Assembly (NCBI GenBank): GCA_014898425.1
Contig: RCSZ01000009.1
Span: forward strand, 1,798,001-1,862,000
Length of the DNA stretch: 64,000 nucleotides
Reading direction: 5' to 3'
DNA from: Botryotinia globosa
Taxonomy: Eukaryota; Ascomycota; Leotiomycetes; Helotiales; Sclerotiniaceae
Shown: positions 25,807 through 37,366 of the stretch, in pieces
How positions within the stretch are numbered: the stretch's first letter is position 1
How the letters are laid out: each line of letters opens with the position of its first letter
The notes under the pieces: generated by a model
Database searches by the model: none
Told to the model about the DNA's origin: nothing
Seen by the model: only the letters and a program-made list of their open reading frames with translations
Made by a program: the position numbers and the translations under genes

Positions 25807-26794
25807 ATGCTTTACCTTATTGGCCTTGGTCTCTCTGACGAGACAGATATTACTGTCAAAGGACTTGAGGCTGTCAAAAAATGCGCTCGCGTATACCTTG
25901 AAGCCTACACCAGTATTTTGCTGGTGGACAAAACAGTTCTTGTGAGTATTTTTCTAAACCCGGGGAAGTAAGGCGCTGACTGATGTAGACATAGGAAAGT
26001 TACTATGGACGGGAAGTGATTATTGCAGATAGAGATATGGTAGAGAGTGCCAGTGACGATATCTTGGAAGATGCGCAAAATGTGGATGTTGCATTTTTGG
26101 TTGTGGGAGATCCTTTTGGGTTCGTTCTACATGATAGTTTCCTCATAATTTGGAGGTTATATGTTGACACAGGTTTAGTGCTACCACCCATACAGACCTT
26201 GTCCTCCGCGCTCGTTCCTTAAACATTCCAATCTCTACCATTCCTAATGCCTCCATTATGTCCGCGATTGGTGCTACCGGTCTCCAACTTTACAATTTTG
26301 GCCAAACTGTCTCAATGGTTTTCTTCACTGAGAACTGGAAGCCTGCCTCATTCTACGATCGTATTAGAGAGAACAGGAATATCGGTTTACACACATTGGT
26401 ATTGCTGGACATCAAGGTCAAGGAGCAAACCATGGAGAATATGGCGAGAGGAAGAAAGATATACGAGCCACCGAGATACATGACTGTAGGACAGTGCGCG
26501 TCGCAAATGTTGGAAATTGAAGAACTTAAGACAGAGAATGGAGAGGGAGGAGTTTACAATGAGGAAAGTCTCTGTGTGGGTGCTGCTCGAGTAGGCTGTA
26601 AGGATGAGAAATTTGTAAGTGGGACATTAAAACAATTGTGTGATGCCGACGAGCAATTGGGAGGTCCCTTGCACAGTTTGGTGTTGCTTGGAAGGAGGAC
26701 GCATGAGTTAGAGCATGATTATGTAAGAGAGTTCGCGGTGGACAAGGGAGTCTGGGATACCATTTGGAAGAGGGATTATGAAGGAAAGGTGTAA
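25807..26794 (+). CDS. DPH5: Diphthine methyl ester synthase (diphthamide biosynthesis), 291 aa
   Basis: Exons 25807-25941, 25995-26119 and 26179-26794; introns of 53 bp (GTGAGT donor) and 59 bp (GTTCGT donor, weak; TTTAG acceptor). The joined frame reads [19 protein letters not shown] and [22 protein letters not shown], with [21 protein letters not shown]. These are the conserved S-adenosylmethionine-binding motifs of the DPH5 tetrapyrrole-methylase fold. The enzyme methylates the modified histidine of elongation factor 2 in the cytosol. Length matches the family (about 285 aa). The second donor is assigned from conservation of GDPFGATTH, so that junction is the least certain. Confidence 0.93.
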
Positions 26795-27040
26795 ATGTAC
26801 ATCTTCCAGAGCTATATGAGAGAAGCCAAAAAGATTGAGCATGACCACAACTGATGCAATCTATGTGAACAAGTATTTTATTTTGAGTTACACTAGTCGC
26901 TTTAGCATGATGGGATGAGATGAACGTAGTACGAAATGCTTCAGACACGTCAGTATTGGTGCAATAAGCTAGTCGCGACGCACCTCAAAAGCAATCTGTT
27001 CTACACACGGGTTGAAATCTTCCTAGCGCTGAAACTCACT

Positions 27041-27053
27041 CCCCCCCCCCCCC
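27041..27053. repeat. Poly-C tract (13 C)
   Basis: Lies between the convergent ends of DPH5 and the next gene. It is a likely length-variable or error-prone homopolymer. Confidence 0.8.
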
Positions 27054-27132
27054 TACTTTTTTGGTTTTTGTTCAAACGCCCATTAAAGAGATTCCTTGCA
27101 ACCATCCGTCTCAAGCTCACCAATCAAACTTT

Positions 27133-28317
27133 TCATGCCGTCTCTTGTCTTCTTTCTAGTTCCTTGATCTTAGAAACCAGTCTGTCGTTCTGTTCCTCCA
27201 AGGCAGCTAAACGTTCCTCAGATGTAGCTAGACGCTTCATCATTGTCCCCTTGGACTTCTTCAGATCCTCGATGAGGGCGGCGTCGTTAGCTGTGCTACT
27301 GTGACTGGCAGGTAGCTCATGATTTTCGACAAGACCAGCCAGGTTGGAGAATTTCGCTGTGAGGCTGTTGACCTCTTCTTGCAATGTAGCAATTCGATCA
27401 GTGTCTGTCTGAGATTGGGAGAATTTTTCTGCGAGGGCATTGACCTCTTCTTTCACTGAAATAGATTCAAAGTTTTCTGACGGCGCAAGTTCCGGACATT
27501 GCTGCCTCGAAGTCTGTTCTGGTCGGCACAGTCTTTGGAATCCCATTGTTGTAGTAAACGCACGCGAAGAATGCATGGTATTTTCTCGTGCCATAACTTC
27601 TTTGGTTAATTGCCTCCTGAAGCCATCCGCCTCTAATTTTCGTAACCGTTCATCGACGCACGCTGAATGCAAAACGCTACTTGCGTGAACTCCAAAGCTT
27701 TCTACACCACCTTTCATGAGACTGAGTGAATGATTGCATTCTTGACACTCTAGATGTAGGACCTTGCGCGAAAAAGTAATGGTGTATGGTAAATCATCGG
27801 GGTACTGCATCCCGAGAAGTTCGACTTTTGTTTTAACCAATTGATAGTTTGAAGACATGGCCTGAAGTTATCAGTTTTGTGATTGCATACTTCATGGAGA
27901 TACTCTACATACACCTGCTGCTATACATGATTCATGAATGATAAGCTTCGAGGGGGGTTCGATACCGCTGGGAGCTTTTCTTTTTCTTGATGTGCTCTGT
28001 TGTGGACTAGAGGTTCGCAGGGAGGTCACTATATTCGTGCTTTTTGAACGAAGATTTGGTCGATCATCGTCATAATCATCTTCACCACTCAAATTTGAAT
28101 AGTAGTTCCGTGGTCGTGGGCTTTCAAGACCAGGAGTCTTTTCGTCTGTGGTTGTGCTAACGTCTGGCCTCGATGTTCCTGCTTCTATTTGTTGTTAGTT
28201 AACCATACAGCTGAAAATTCCACACAGGTGCATTGAATTACCAGATGAGCGTTTGTCATTAGTATTTGTGAAACGAGATGAAGGCCGACGCTGGCTAGCG
28301 CTGGAAGAGTGTTCCAT
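27133..28317 (-). CDS. Coiled-coil protein with Cys motif, 359 aa, three exons
   Basis: Exons 28242-28317, 27913-28187 and 27133-27861 join in frame; introns are 54 bp (GTAATT donor, TTAACTAAC branch) and 51 bp (GTATGT donor, CTTCAG acceptor). The N-terminal 110 residues are Ser/Arg/Asp-rich and disordered, with a basic RKRK patch. A module around residues 120-180 holds a CQECN motif. From about residue 255 to the end the chain is a long heptad-like coiled coil (LQEEVNSLTAKFSNL; LAALEEQNDRLVSKIKELERR). It closely resembles the C-terminus of the next locus (LAALEEKNERQVSRILKLER). No known family is recognised; it is probably a structural or scaffold protein. Confidence 0.75.
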
Positions 28318-29033
28318 TGTGTTGATTACTAGAAAAAACCGTGGAAGTTTAATCAAGTGATGTCAAAATAACAGATCGAGAGATAAGAGGGCTATGTTCG
28401 ATCCAAAAGCGAGTAAAATTGACGAGCACGCTTCAGAAAGGCTCGCGATCACGTCAGCGCAAGTACATGACACAGGCAGACAGAAGTTTACTTTGACGCA
28501 TCAGAACTTTTTAGTAACGAAAAAACACGTGCGAGAGGCTTTTGCATGCAAATACCCGTGTATCCTACCCCATTTAATGATAGTTGATGTTTGCTCCCGC
28601 CTGAACATGGATCTAAATTGCAAATGCGTCAGAGGAAAGTAATAGACAAAAGCAAACGCACAGTGTCGCTGTAATATCTTCAGCCAAAAATATGGAATTA
28701 GCACTTATTGGCTACTTAAGATCGCGGGTGAAATTTTTTCTATGCATCAACCCGTATATCTTGCGCGCCAACGCCGGTATAAGGCAATTTTGAATCTACC
28801 CTTGGTATCCGAATACATCTAATCGAGTTCATATAGCTTCCGTAGCATTACAGCCGAAGCCAGTCCCCGTCGTGATTACTGTATATTTGAAATAAATTGA
28901 ATTTGTCAGTCATGATTATACTTGATAACAGGCGTTGTATCATTCTTGGCTTGGCTGTTATTCCAAGCAGTCCCAAGTTAATGACCAAAAACAGACACAC
29001 TAGTTATACACACTCCAAGCCTCCCTCTCATAA
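28318..29033. other. Intergenic region
   Basis: Short open frames exist on both strands but none has plausible composition or context. Nothing recognisable. Confidence 0.4.
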
Positions 29034-31756
29034 TTACTCTACATTGGGCTGCTGTAGCTTCATTACTTCTCTTTGCAAGCTCTGATTTCCTCGTTCTAAT
29101 TTCAAGATCCTAGAAACTTGCCTCTCGTTTTTTTCTTCTAGTGCTGCCAGCCGTAACATCATCATGTCATCAGACTGTTTCTCATTCTTCTCTAGAGCTC
29201 CCAGACGCATCATTACCATTTTATCGGACTGCTTCTCAGTGCTCTCTAATCCTGCTAGGCGGAGCATTATCGGTCTGATAGATTGTGCTAGATCATCAAT
29301 TTGGCGGTCCCTAGAAATATTTTCCCTCGTCACCTCAAACCTGACGGCTTGAATAGCGATATTTTGTGCCTCTGCTGCAAATCTCGTGAACATATTATCG
29401 AAGTCTGTCTGAATGTGGGACATTCTCTCCTCGATGAGTTCTGTATGCTCTTTCAATCGTTGTAACCGGCGGTAGTTTAAAGCCACAGATACTGCCCCGA
29501 GCTGGCTGTCATAGCTCTGGACTTCTTTTCTTAACTGGGCAATTTGATCGGATGTAAACCGAAAATTTAACATAAATTTTCGCATAGTCTCTCCAGATAC
29601 TTTGTTTTCTTCCATTAGACGAGTCATATCTGTTGTGTTCTTTTCAAAGTTCACAATTCGCTCCACGAAAGTTTGAGATTCTAGCGCTTGTCTTTTAAGA
29701 AATTCAGTGCGTAAATTGTCTTGTTGCAACCGGTACTCTGCTGACCCACAAGCCATTTCATCCAACCACTTTTGAAAGCCTTGGGTACACGTTTCCAAAC
29801 TGTCAAGTTTATCTTTGAAGGGCCTGAAATCAGAAATGTTATCTTCCAATCGAACAATCCGGTCTATATCGGGTCGAAATTCAACTGCTTGCTTTTCAAA
29901 GAGCTCGGCGTATTGTTTGCAACGTTGCAACTGGGGCTCCATAGCTAGACGAGCCATGCCTGCCAGTTTTGTTTGGAACTCCTTGAGACTCCTCTCCAAG
30001 TCTGCAACTCGATCAATGGCAGCTTGAGAAGTACAGTATATCTTTGTTTCAAGCGCTTTCATGAATGAGTCGCGTTGAGATGAGTGCCTCTTGTCGACTT
30101 CCCTAACCATCTCCTCCAATGTGTTGTGATTTTCCGCAGTATAAACAACGAATCGATCTATAATAGCCTCAGAAGTCTTAGCCGGGAATGAATCTTCCGA
30201 TTTTTTGTCAAGTTCTTCAATAGAGTTCTCCATTCTCTCGATCCAGTCTACATCAACACGAGGGAAACTTTGCTTCTTGATGATCTCAGAAACTTCTTTA
30301 GTAGCGTCATATCGAATTCCGGATATCTGAAAATCGTTCAAACGATTCGTTTGTTTGACACAGAGTTGTCTATCAGGCTATTCATATCCCTCAACTGTTT
30401 GGCGAATTCATTGGTAACTTCTTCCACCTTTGCAATTCGGTCCAGAGCAGTTTGCTCGTTCGGAGCTTCAGGTCCCCTTTCGCGTTGTTGTAATCGGCAC
30501 TTTTCGAATTGTTTGATTGTATGGCTCATCTCTCTCTGTTTTTCAACAAGCATTGCCAATGGTGTAGTGTGTTCCTCGATGAGAGACTCTGAACGAGCTA
30601 GCTGCTTCTCAAGTTTCTCAATGTCCGGCCTCTTAGGTTTGAGAACTTCGCTGTTGTCCCGAAAAAATTGAAACAAGAATTTTATATCTGTGATCTTTGC
30701 ATTGATGGAAGAATCTCGGTGGTCAAGCCTCGCATTCACGGGTTTTCCCGATCATTTTGCTTTTTGAAAGTGCGACTCATTTAGGCGGCTAGATCTCTAT
30801 TCAAGAGATTAGATTCATCACCCTTCAAACCTATCTCTTTGCTCCGTCGACAGCCATTGAACCTCGTGCTTCTGTTCCTCCAGCACACCTTCGACTTTTA
30901 CAATTCGATCCATGATGTCTACAGAAGGCACGCCTATCTCGGTCTTTGAGTCGTTTATTATCGGTATTGGGCACTCGGATTAAAGACTGAGCACTTCGGA
31001 ACTGCGTGATAGCTCAGCCATCCTCCCTGAATGGCCATATGTTGGCGAGGAAGACGTGAAATCACCCGAGAGGCTGGTCTTAGATGGGATACGGGCTGCT
31101 CTCTGGCGTTTCTTTGACGGGGCTTTATCTTCTGGGACTTCACCACAATCGAATGCGCTGATTAATCTACTATTTGGGCTTCTCCATTGGTCATGATTCA
31201 GCTGCTGCGATAGTAGCCACTGTTGCTTCTCTTTATCTTGTCCGCCTGAAGATCCATTGCTCTTCGTCTAGTAACACACAGGGTTCTTGTTCCCTCCATA
31301 TCTTCAGACTGTATTCTTGTATCGACCTTGCTTTCATGCGGCATATTTTTTGCATGTGCATACACAGTTTTGATGCTTGATTTGGTCTTCAAACATTGGC
31401 CAAAACATTCATTACAACTTACATAAAAGAATACGTGCTTGTAAGAGATCGCGCAAAGCAAAAAATCAGTAAAATGTTTCGTAAGACCTTCAGTCTAGCA
31501 AGTAATTTTTGCCATGGTGGAAGTTCAAAGAGTCATGTCCTCTGTTATTTAAAACCGGGATTAGGGCCATGATGTCCATCTCAGACGTGTAGTACTTACA
31601 CACTCGGATGCAGAGTCCCAGTAAAGACTGTTCAAGAATAACGCTTGATCTCGCCAGTTTATGCAAATCGATCACATGCTCTTCTCCATTTGAATGTGCG
31701 TGAGATGAAGGTAGCTTGAGTTCTTCAACTAGTGAACGCTTGAGCTCGTCCTCCAT
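29034..31756 (-). pseudogene. Large coiled-coil gene, frame interrupted (probable pseudogene or misread multi-exon gene)
   Basis: The ATG at 31756 opens exon 31600-31756, then a 112-bp intron (GTAAGT donor) leads to a segment from 31487 down with YVSCNECFGQC, the same kind of Cys module as in the neighbour at 27133-28317. Coding sense continues in other frames: a basic Ser/Lys/Arg segment (about 31250-30990), a coiled-coil start (about 30940-30840), then 30739-30338 and 30341-29034, the last giving over 430 residues of continuous heptad repeats. Between 30990 and 30340 the frame is broken by a TAA, a short GT...AG stretch of 34 bp, an in-frame TGA (30752-30754) and a frame change near 30340-30350 that fits one missing base. 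These gaps are too short for normal introns, so decay or sequence error is more likely. Confidence 0.6.
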
Positions 31757-32167
31757 TGTTTCTGTGGCTGGTGGACTAGTGTTGGAATCACGTTAGTCGT
31801 TGCCCCTATAAGGGTTCACGAAATTAGTTTTGATATGCAAGTATAGTTTGATTACGAAATAGATAGCAATTCACTTCTTAGTGAATTTGTACTTGAGATG
31901 ACCGACGCGTCTTATCAAGTGGCACAACGCGTGAAGGTAACTGCTGGAGCAGGGATATGGTGATTTTGCCACGCAGGAATTCATGTTTAGGGTCCTTCTG
32001 TCCCACTCGCGGAGCCCGATTCAATCCAGCATCACAACAGACATAGGAAGATATTGAATTATGAGATAATTGGAATGTGTTTAGGTAAACAATAATTTTA
32101 CATTTTAATTATAGCTTAATGCCTCGAAATGTCTAAAAACTCCCATTCCAACTGCTACTAATCAAAC
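31757..32167. other. Intergenic region
   Basis: No gene seen. It separates two same-strand coiled-coil loci and probably holds the promoter of the 31756 gene. Confidence 0.4.
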
Positions 32168-33323
32168 TCATTTATCACCATTGATCTCGTCTCTCAGGCG
32201 AGAAGCTCGTTCTTGTACATCATCTTCCACACTCAAGTCACGCTCTTCTAAGATCTGCAAACGTTTCCTGAGTTCATTAAGCTCAATGGTGTGCTCGTCA
32301 ATCACAGTTTTTACTACAATTCAGCCATTCTTAAGAAACTTGATACTTTCCTTAAGGCTTGTGACCTCATCCTTGTGGATGTTATTTGTTGTCGAAAGTT
32401 GGTGATCGGTGATATTGAGAGACTCACTGACAGAGTCTGATAATCCAGAATGTCGCTTACTCTCATTAACCAAGTGTTCAAGTATTGCCTGCTGAGTGGC
32501 GGCAATTTTTCGTTGCTTGTGGATTTTCTTGGAAAGTTTCGCTATTTTTCCGCTTGGGCATCTCGCTCGGCTTCTAGTTCCTTAACACGAGCCTTTAATG
32601 CTTCAAATTTTGTACTCTTTGTAGCTTCTATGGCTGCAATCGTTATGGCCGTCTAATGGCTGGTATTTTCCCAATCGAGGTTGTGTATGATTTCCAGGTG
32701 TATCATCATTGGGCTGTGTGACATCTTCTGGAGAGTCTGTAGGATGGGTGGCTAAAGTTGAGTGCGGAGTTTCTTCATGAGATTTTACCTAAAGCCAAGT
32801 TTAATTAGTCTCTATAATTACTAGCGATGAGTGCAATGACGAAAATACATACCAATCGAGTTCGTTTATTGCTAGAATGCGAGGTTTCTGATTCCATGTA
32901 TGCTCGCTTATTTGCCTCAGCAGCTCTAGCATCGTCTAAATTAATATCACCAGTCACTCCCCTTGCAGAATTTGGGAATATAGATAGTCCGACAACAATT
33001 CTTTTCTTCGCAAATATACCATCCTGAGTTTTCGCGTTCGCGACAATCTCATTTCGAGGCTTTGGTGATTGATTCTCATCGAGCCACCAAGTCCATCGCG
33101 AACTTAATAGGTTCTTTCCTCTGATTTTCTCTATTCTTTCCTTTCTTAACTTAACAAATGTTGTAGTGATCATTGTCTCGCCATTGCGAGTCACACTGCT
33201 CTCAACTCTATCGGCATGAGCAGCACTCTCGATATGACATCTTATATGTAGTGGAGACATTGCTTCAACGCAGTCTTGATTCATTTGTTGGCTCATTGCT
33301 GGAATAACCTGGAGATGTAGCAT
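32168..33323 (-). pseudogene. Coiled-coil gene remnant, third member of the local cluster
   Basis: Exon 32853-33323 (157 codons from MLHLQVIPAM) is intact and spliced through a 64-bp intron (GTATGT donor, TTTAG acceptor) to 32788. It carries RWTWWLDENQ and a basic SSNKRTR stretch. Downstream the frame shifts near 32660 and again at an A5 run near 32550, where GCGGAAAAATAG would read on as AAAIAKLSKKIHKQ with one more base. An in-frame TGA follows at about 32330. After these breaks the chain is again a long coiled coil (LNELRKRLQILEERD) ending at 32168. The break pattern suggests a decaying gene; one base missing in the A run could also be a sequence error. Confidence 0.6.
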
Positions 33324-34991
33324 CCGAATTTCTGTGATGTTGTACCCGAATCGATAGGATGCGCTGGAAGTTAGATGATTTTGTTCACGGAATATCACAT
33401 GACTATCACGTTATCTGAAAGAAAAAAATGAGCCTTCTAAAAACACTCAGCACATCAGTCCTATGTAAATTTTGCACTCCATAAAAACGAGAAGAATCTT
33501 AGAGTACCTATAAAATTCCCAAAAATAGACAACAGCACCCACACCCCTTTTATTGCGTTATCGAGACCCCGTTCCCCACAATCCTCACCCTGAAGCCTGT
33601 TCACCCCACTTTCATCAACACCTCCACCTAGCAACCTCCACCACAGCGCTTATCGAAACGAACTTAAGGCTTCTCGACATTTGATGATATGCATGATCCT
33701 ACGCTTTTTGTATTCTTAGATACAACATCTCTAAATTTAACTTTGATAAGATTCGCTTGCAAGACAATCTTACAAAGAGAAGCCGATAAGCTTAAGCGAG
33801 AGTAGAATGGAAGGAACGTTCACTGAAAAGAAAGCGATGTAAACGTGGTATTTTTAGAGCCCCAATGTACGATATGCAACAAATCTTTGGAATTGGCATT
33901 GATGTGATTAAAGAGTCATGGTTTGGACAGACAGATTGGTAGATGAGTGGTAAATAGGGTGGGGTGAGAGGGGATGAGAAAACGTAGATGGCCTGAGTTC
34001 GTTGTTGAAAGTGATGCCCGGTGATGTGAAGCTTTGCACCTCAAAAGTTCTCAAAGATATCACATTAAAGCTATGTTTGCGACATACACTCGTGAGCTTC
34101 AAAGAATACATGAGTCTGACAAGCCAACCACCCGGTTCTCTATCTACGAGTAATGTATCATACTATTAAGCAATCGATATGGCATAATATTATGAAATGC
34201 TATAAAACCATAGGTACAGAGAATTAGACATCACGGCCACTTTCAAAAACGATATTAATAGAATCTTAAATTTAGATATGCAACAAAAGTTGTCACCAAA
34301 ACTCTTCAGGCAGTGTATATCCATCTCACCTGTCAATATTCAACAGTACACATCCCAATAGAGACCAAAAAGCCAGAAGCAGCAGCGCTAAAATTTACAT
34401 AGTCTGCAGTACGAAAATAAAACATGACGTTAATCAAGGCAGAATTAATGCAGGGGCCCTGTGACCCAAAGAACCACCGATGGACCACAGGGCTGACATA
34501 TTTCTCACTTCCTATTGATATCGCTACCAGAATTCAATGCAGACATTCCTTCAGAAATCAGGCTGAAGATCGGTACTGTCTCAATGAAAATCTACAGGTT
34601 TTCGCCTGTAAGTCGGCAGTCGAGCTAATTTTCATCAGCTTCAACCGCGCGTCAAAATCTAAATATTTCCACAGTATGGCCGTAGAATAATAAACGGTCA
34701 GTCTAGAATACTACATCTCTTCAAAAACATCATGTGGGATATATGTTATGTCTCTATTGTTGCACATCTCAATTCGTCTCTAAAAATAGGAAGACTTTGG
34801 GAAAGTAAATTCTAGGCGACATTAATTCCGATCCGAACGCTACCCTTTGATGCCGACATCAGTGACATTCTTTCATTTATGGAATTGATGCTTCATTCCA
34901 TATTTTTTGAACTTGCCATATTAATATTCTTCCCCTTACATATGAAGTGAGCAAAATAGATCCCAAAGCTCAGCTTTCTCCCATTCCAACA
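33324..34991. other. Gene-free region of 1.7 kb
   Basis: No open frame with protein-like composition. It separates the coiled-coil cluster from the transporter group. A remnant cannot be excluded, but I see none. Confidence 0.4.
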
Positions 34992-36794
34992 CTAAAACTT
35001 TCCATCGAGTAACACACTAATAGCATATATTAGTTTACAACTGTGGAAGGTCATTGTAGACTTTTCAGTTTTAGCAGCTTCAGTATCTTCTCCGTATCCA
35101 TAATTTGTCTCCAGGTTACTCCTCAGCTCAATATCTTGCACAAAAAAAAAGCGAGTAATCCAAAGATAGCAAATGCCAATCCAACCTCCCACACAAGCTT
35201 CAAACTAACCACGAATAGTTTCACAACTTGTGTTTGCAACTCCTCTGACAAAGATGTGATGAATACCTTCGAAGCATCCTCGTAAGCACCTCCAGCTCTG
35301 AAAACTTTCTTCAAGCCATCATCATCAATAGTGTAAACCATACTTCTGAATTTAGCTTCGAAGATACTGGAAGGGATGGCGACACCACAAACAAACCCCG
35401 GGCTTTGAGTAAATCCCCACGTTGCAGGCGCGTTTGCGACATCAGATTCTGGGAGCGGTGCTTGTATCGCAGGTAATGTAGCTGTAAGGACAATTCCAGC
35501 ACCCGCCGCGAAAACTATCTGCAATATGACCCAAACGGCTGTGGAAGAATTCTGATCCAGAATGCTGAAGCATCCAATGGCAATAGTAGCGAGTGCAAAC
35601 CCTAATATTAAATTTGATTAAGTCTATAATGTCCTACTTTAGCAATCCAAAATCCGCCTAAAATGCCAAACGGACCCATTGGTATGGCTGCTGCGAGAGT
35701 GTGAATCCCCGATTCCTGCGGAGAATTTTTCAAGACGGCTTGAAAGTAAACGGGAAGAAAATAGCTAGCCCAGTACAAGAGAATTCTATGAAGAAATGTC
35801 AGCGAAAAAAGCTAAAGACGATGTTCTGTGAGAAAATAGTCTTAAGGGTGTGGTGGGTTGCTTGCAAAATGGCGAGTTCTCAAAAATCATGTATAAGGGT
35901 AGAGCCGTAAAGCCCAATAACAGTGGCACCAATCTCTGCCAAGACTCCCATGGTCTTTTCACATTGGTAACCGACAGCGCCATCAGAATCGAAGTAATTG
36001 CTCCGATCAAGAAGGTGTTACCAAAGTAATCGATCTTTCCCAAGTTTGACATGGTTGGTCCAGAACGGACGTGGGAAACTCGAAAGAAGAAAATCACTGA
36101 CAGTAGGGCCAGTCCTCCGATGGGCAGATTCAGCCAAAAAATCCATCTCCATCCAATATGTTCGACCATTGAGCCCCAGACTCTAGCAAAGAGGATGCGT
36201 TAGCATTCGAATGACGAAGGTATCAACCCGGTAAGAACAGTTTATAAAAACTGATAACAATAACGTCATTACTCACACGGGACCAATGAACGTGCCAATA
36301 GCAAACGCTCCATAAATCAAACCAGTATATTTTTGTCTTTCTCTCAAAGAAACCAAATCACAAACTACCATTGCCGGCAAGATGCTTAAGCCACCTCCCC
36401 CAAGCCCTTGAACTGCTCGTCTACTAATCAGCATGCTAGTATGACCTGCCCCGGCGCAAATACCGCTACCCAAGAGGAAAAAACATATTGCTACTATAGT
36501 GGCACTTTTTCGCCCAAAAATATCAGTAAATTGTCCATAAAATGGCTGTATAGCAGTAAAAGTAACTGTGTAGGCATTGATTATCCAAACGTAGCTTGAT
36601 GATGAGTTCAAATCGGCTGTAATTGTAGGTAAAGCGGTTGATAAGATTGTGGAATCGAGTGCACACAATACGGATGCAAGACACAAGCCCGGGAAGATGG
36701 CCCAAAATTGCCAGCCATGTCGTTTGGTGGGGTTCGGCTCGGGCCGGGAATCAGAACTTCCTTCTCCGGGGAATGAAGCTGAATGTTTGTTCAT
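34992..36794 (-). pseudogene. MFS drug:H+ antiporter (DHA2, 14-TM type), frame broken three times
   Basis: Starts MNKHSASFPGEG at 36794; exon 36277-36794 is spliced over a 94-bp intron (GTGAGT donor) to 36182. The family motifs are clear: LDSTILSTALPTI, YGQFTDIFGRKSA, GLGGGGLSILP and WRWIFWLNLPIG, followed by YFLPVYFQAVL and FAAGAGIV. The reading frame jumps at about 35804-35812 (T6 run), 35606-35617, and 35142-35150 (T9 run on the coding strand). Each jump is repaired by one added base. The last repair restores the conserved tail (IELRSNLETNYG). Homologues export toxins and drugs across the plasma membrane. As written, the protein would stop before half of its helices. It may be a true pseudogene or three homopolymer-type errors. 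Confidence 0.8.
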
Positions 36795-37366
36795 ATTCAA
36801 TCGTAATACACTGGCAATTCTCAACTTTATGACTTGTCCATTGTTTATGTGACAGGAGGATTGGAACTGTCTAGGTCATAGGATAAATGTAGCTGAGTAG
36901 GAATTGGACACGACAAGTAGCTTCGCAGTCGGTCTGCGGTGAAGCAATACAAACATTTGTTACACTTTTACCCGGTGCACCAACACACTGCAAATGAAGG
37001 TGGAAATGTCTTCTCGGTAAACAGTAAACAGGGAGGGGCTAGTAAATAAGAAAATCGCGCTTACTACATGTGACGTCGAAGGACCAATATAGTATACCAG
37101 GTGACCAACTGTGTAAAACTGAAACTTTTCCCGATCGCCGAGTCAAATATTGGGGTGTTCAGGTCTTCATCTGGATTAACATACTATAATTTTTGCCCGT
37201 TTCTCATCCTCTGGAAGCTTCTGCTAATTGAATGAAGACTGACGGGACGTTTGTTGTTATATGCAACCAAGTAGGAGATAATGAGATTCCTAGTCTATAA
37301 TTGTGTCCTTCGTAAATGCTCAGTTCTGACATGCAAATAATCATACAACTCAATGGCTCGATCATA

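Noticed and set aside
30300..30900. Introns of 34-35 bp that would rescue the coiled-coil gene frame
   Set aside because: They are shorter than the other introns in this window (43 bp and up) and have weak donors; decay or indel error explains the breaks better.
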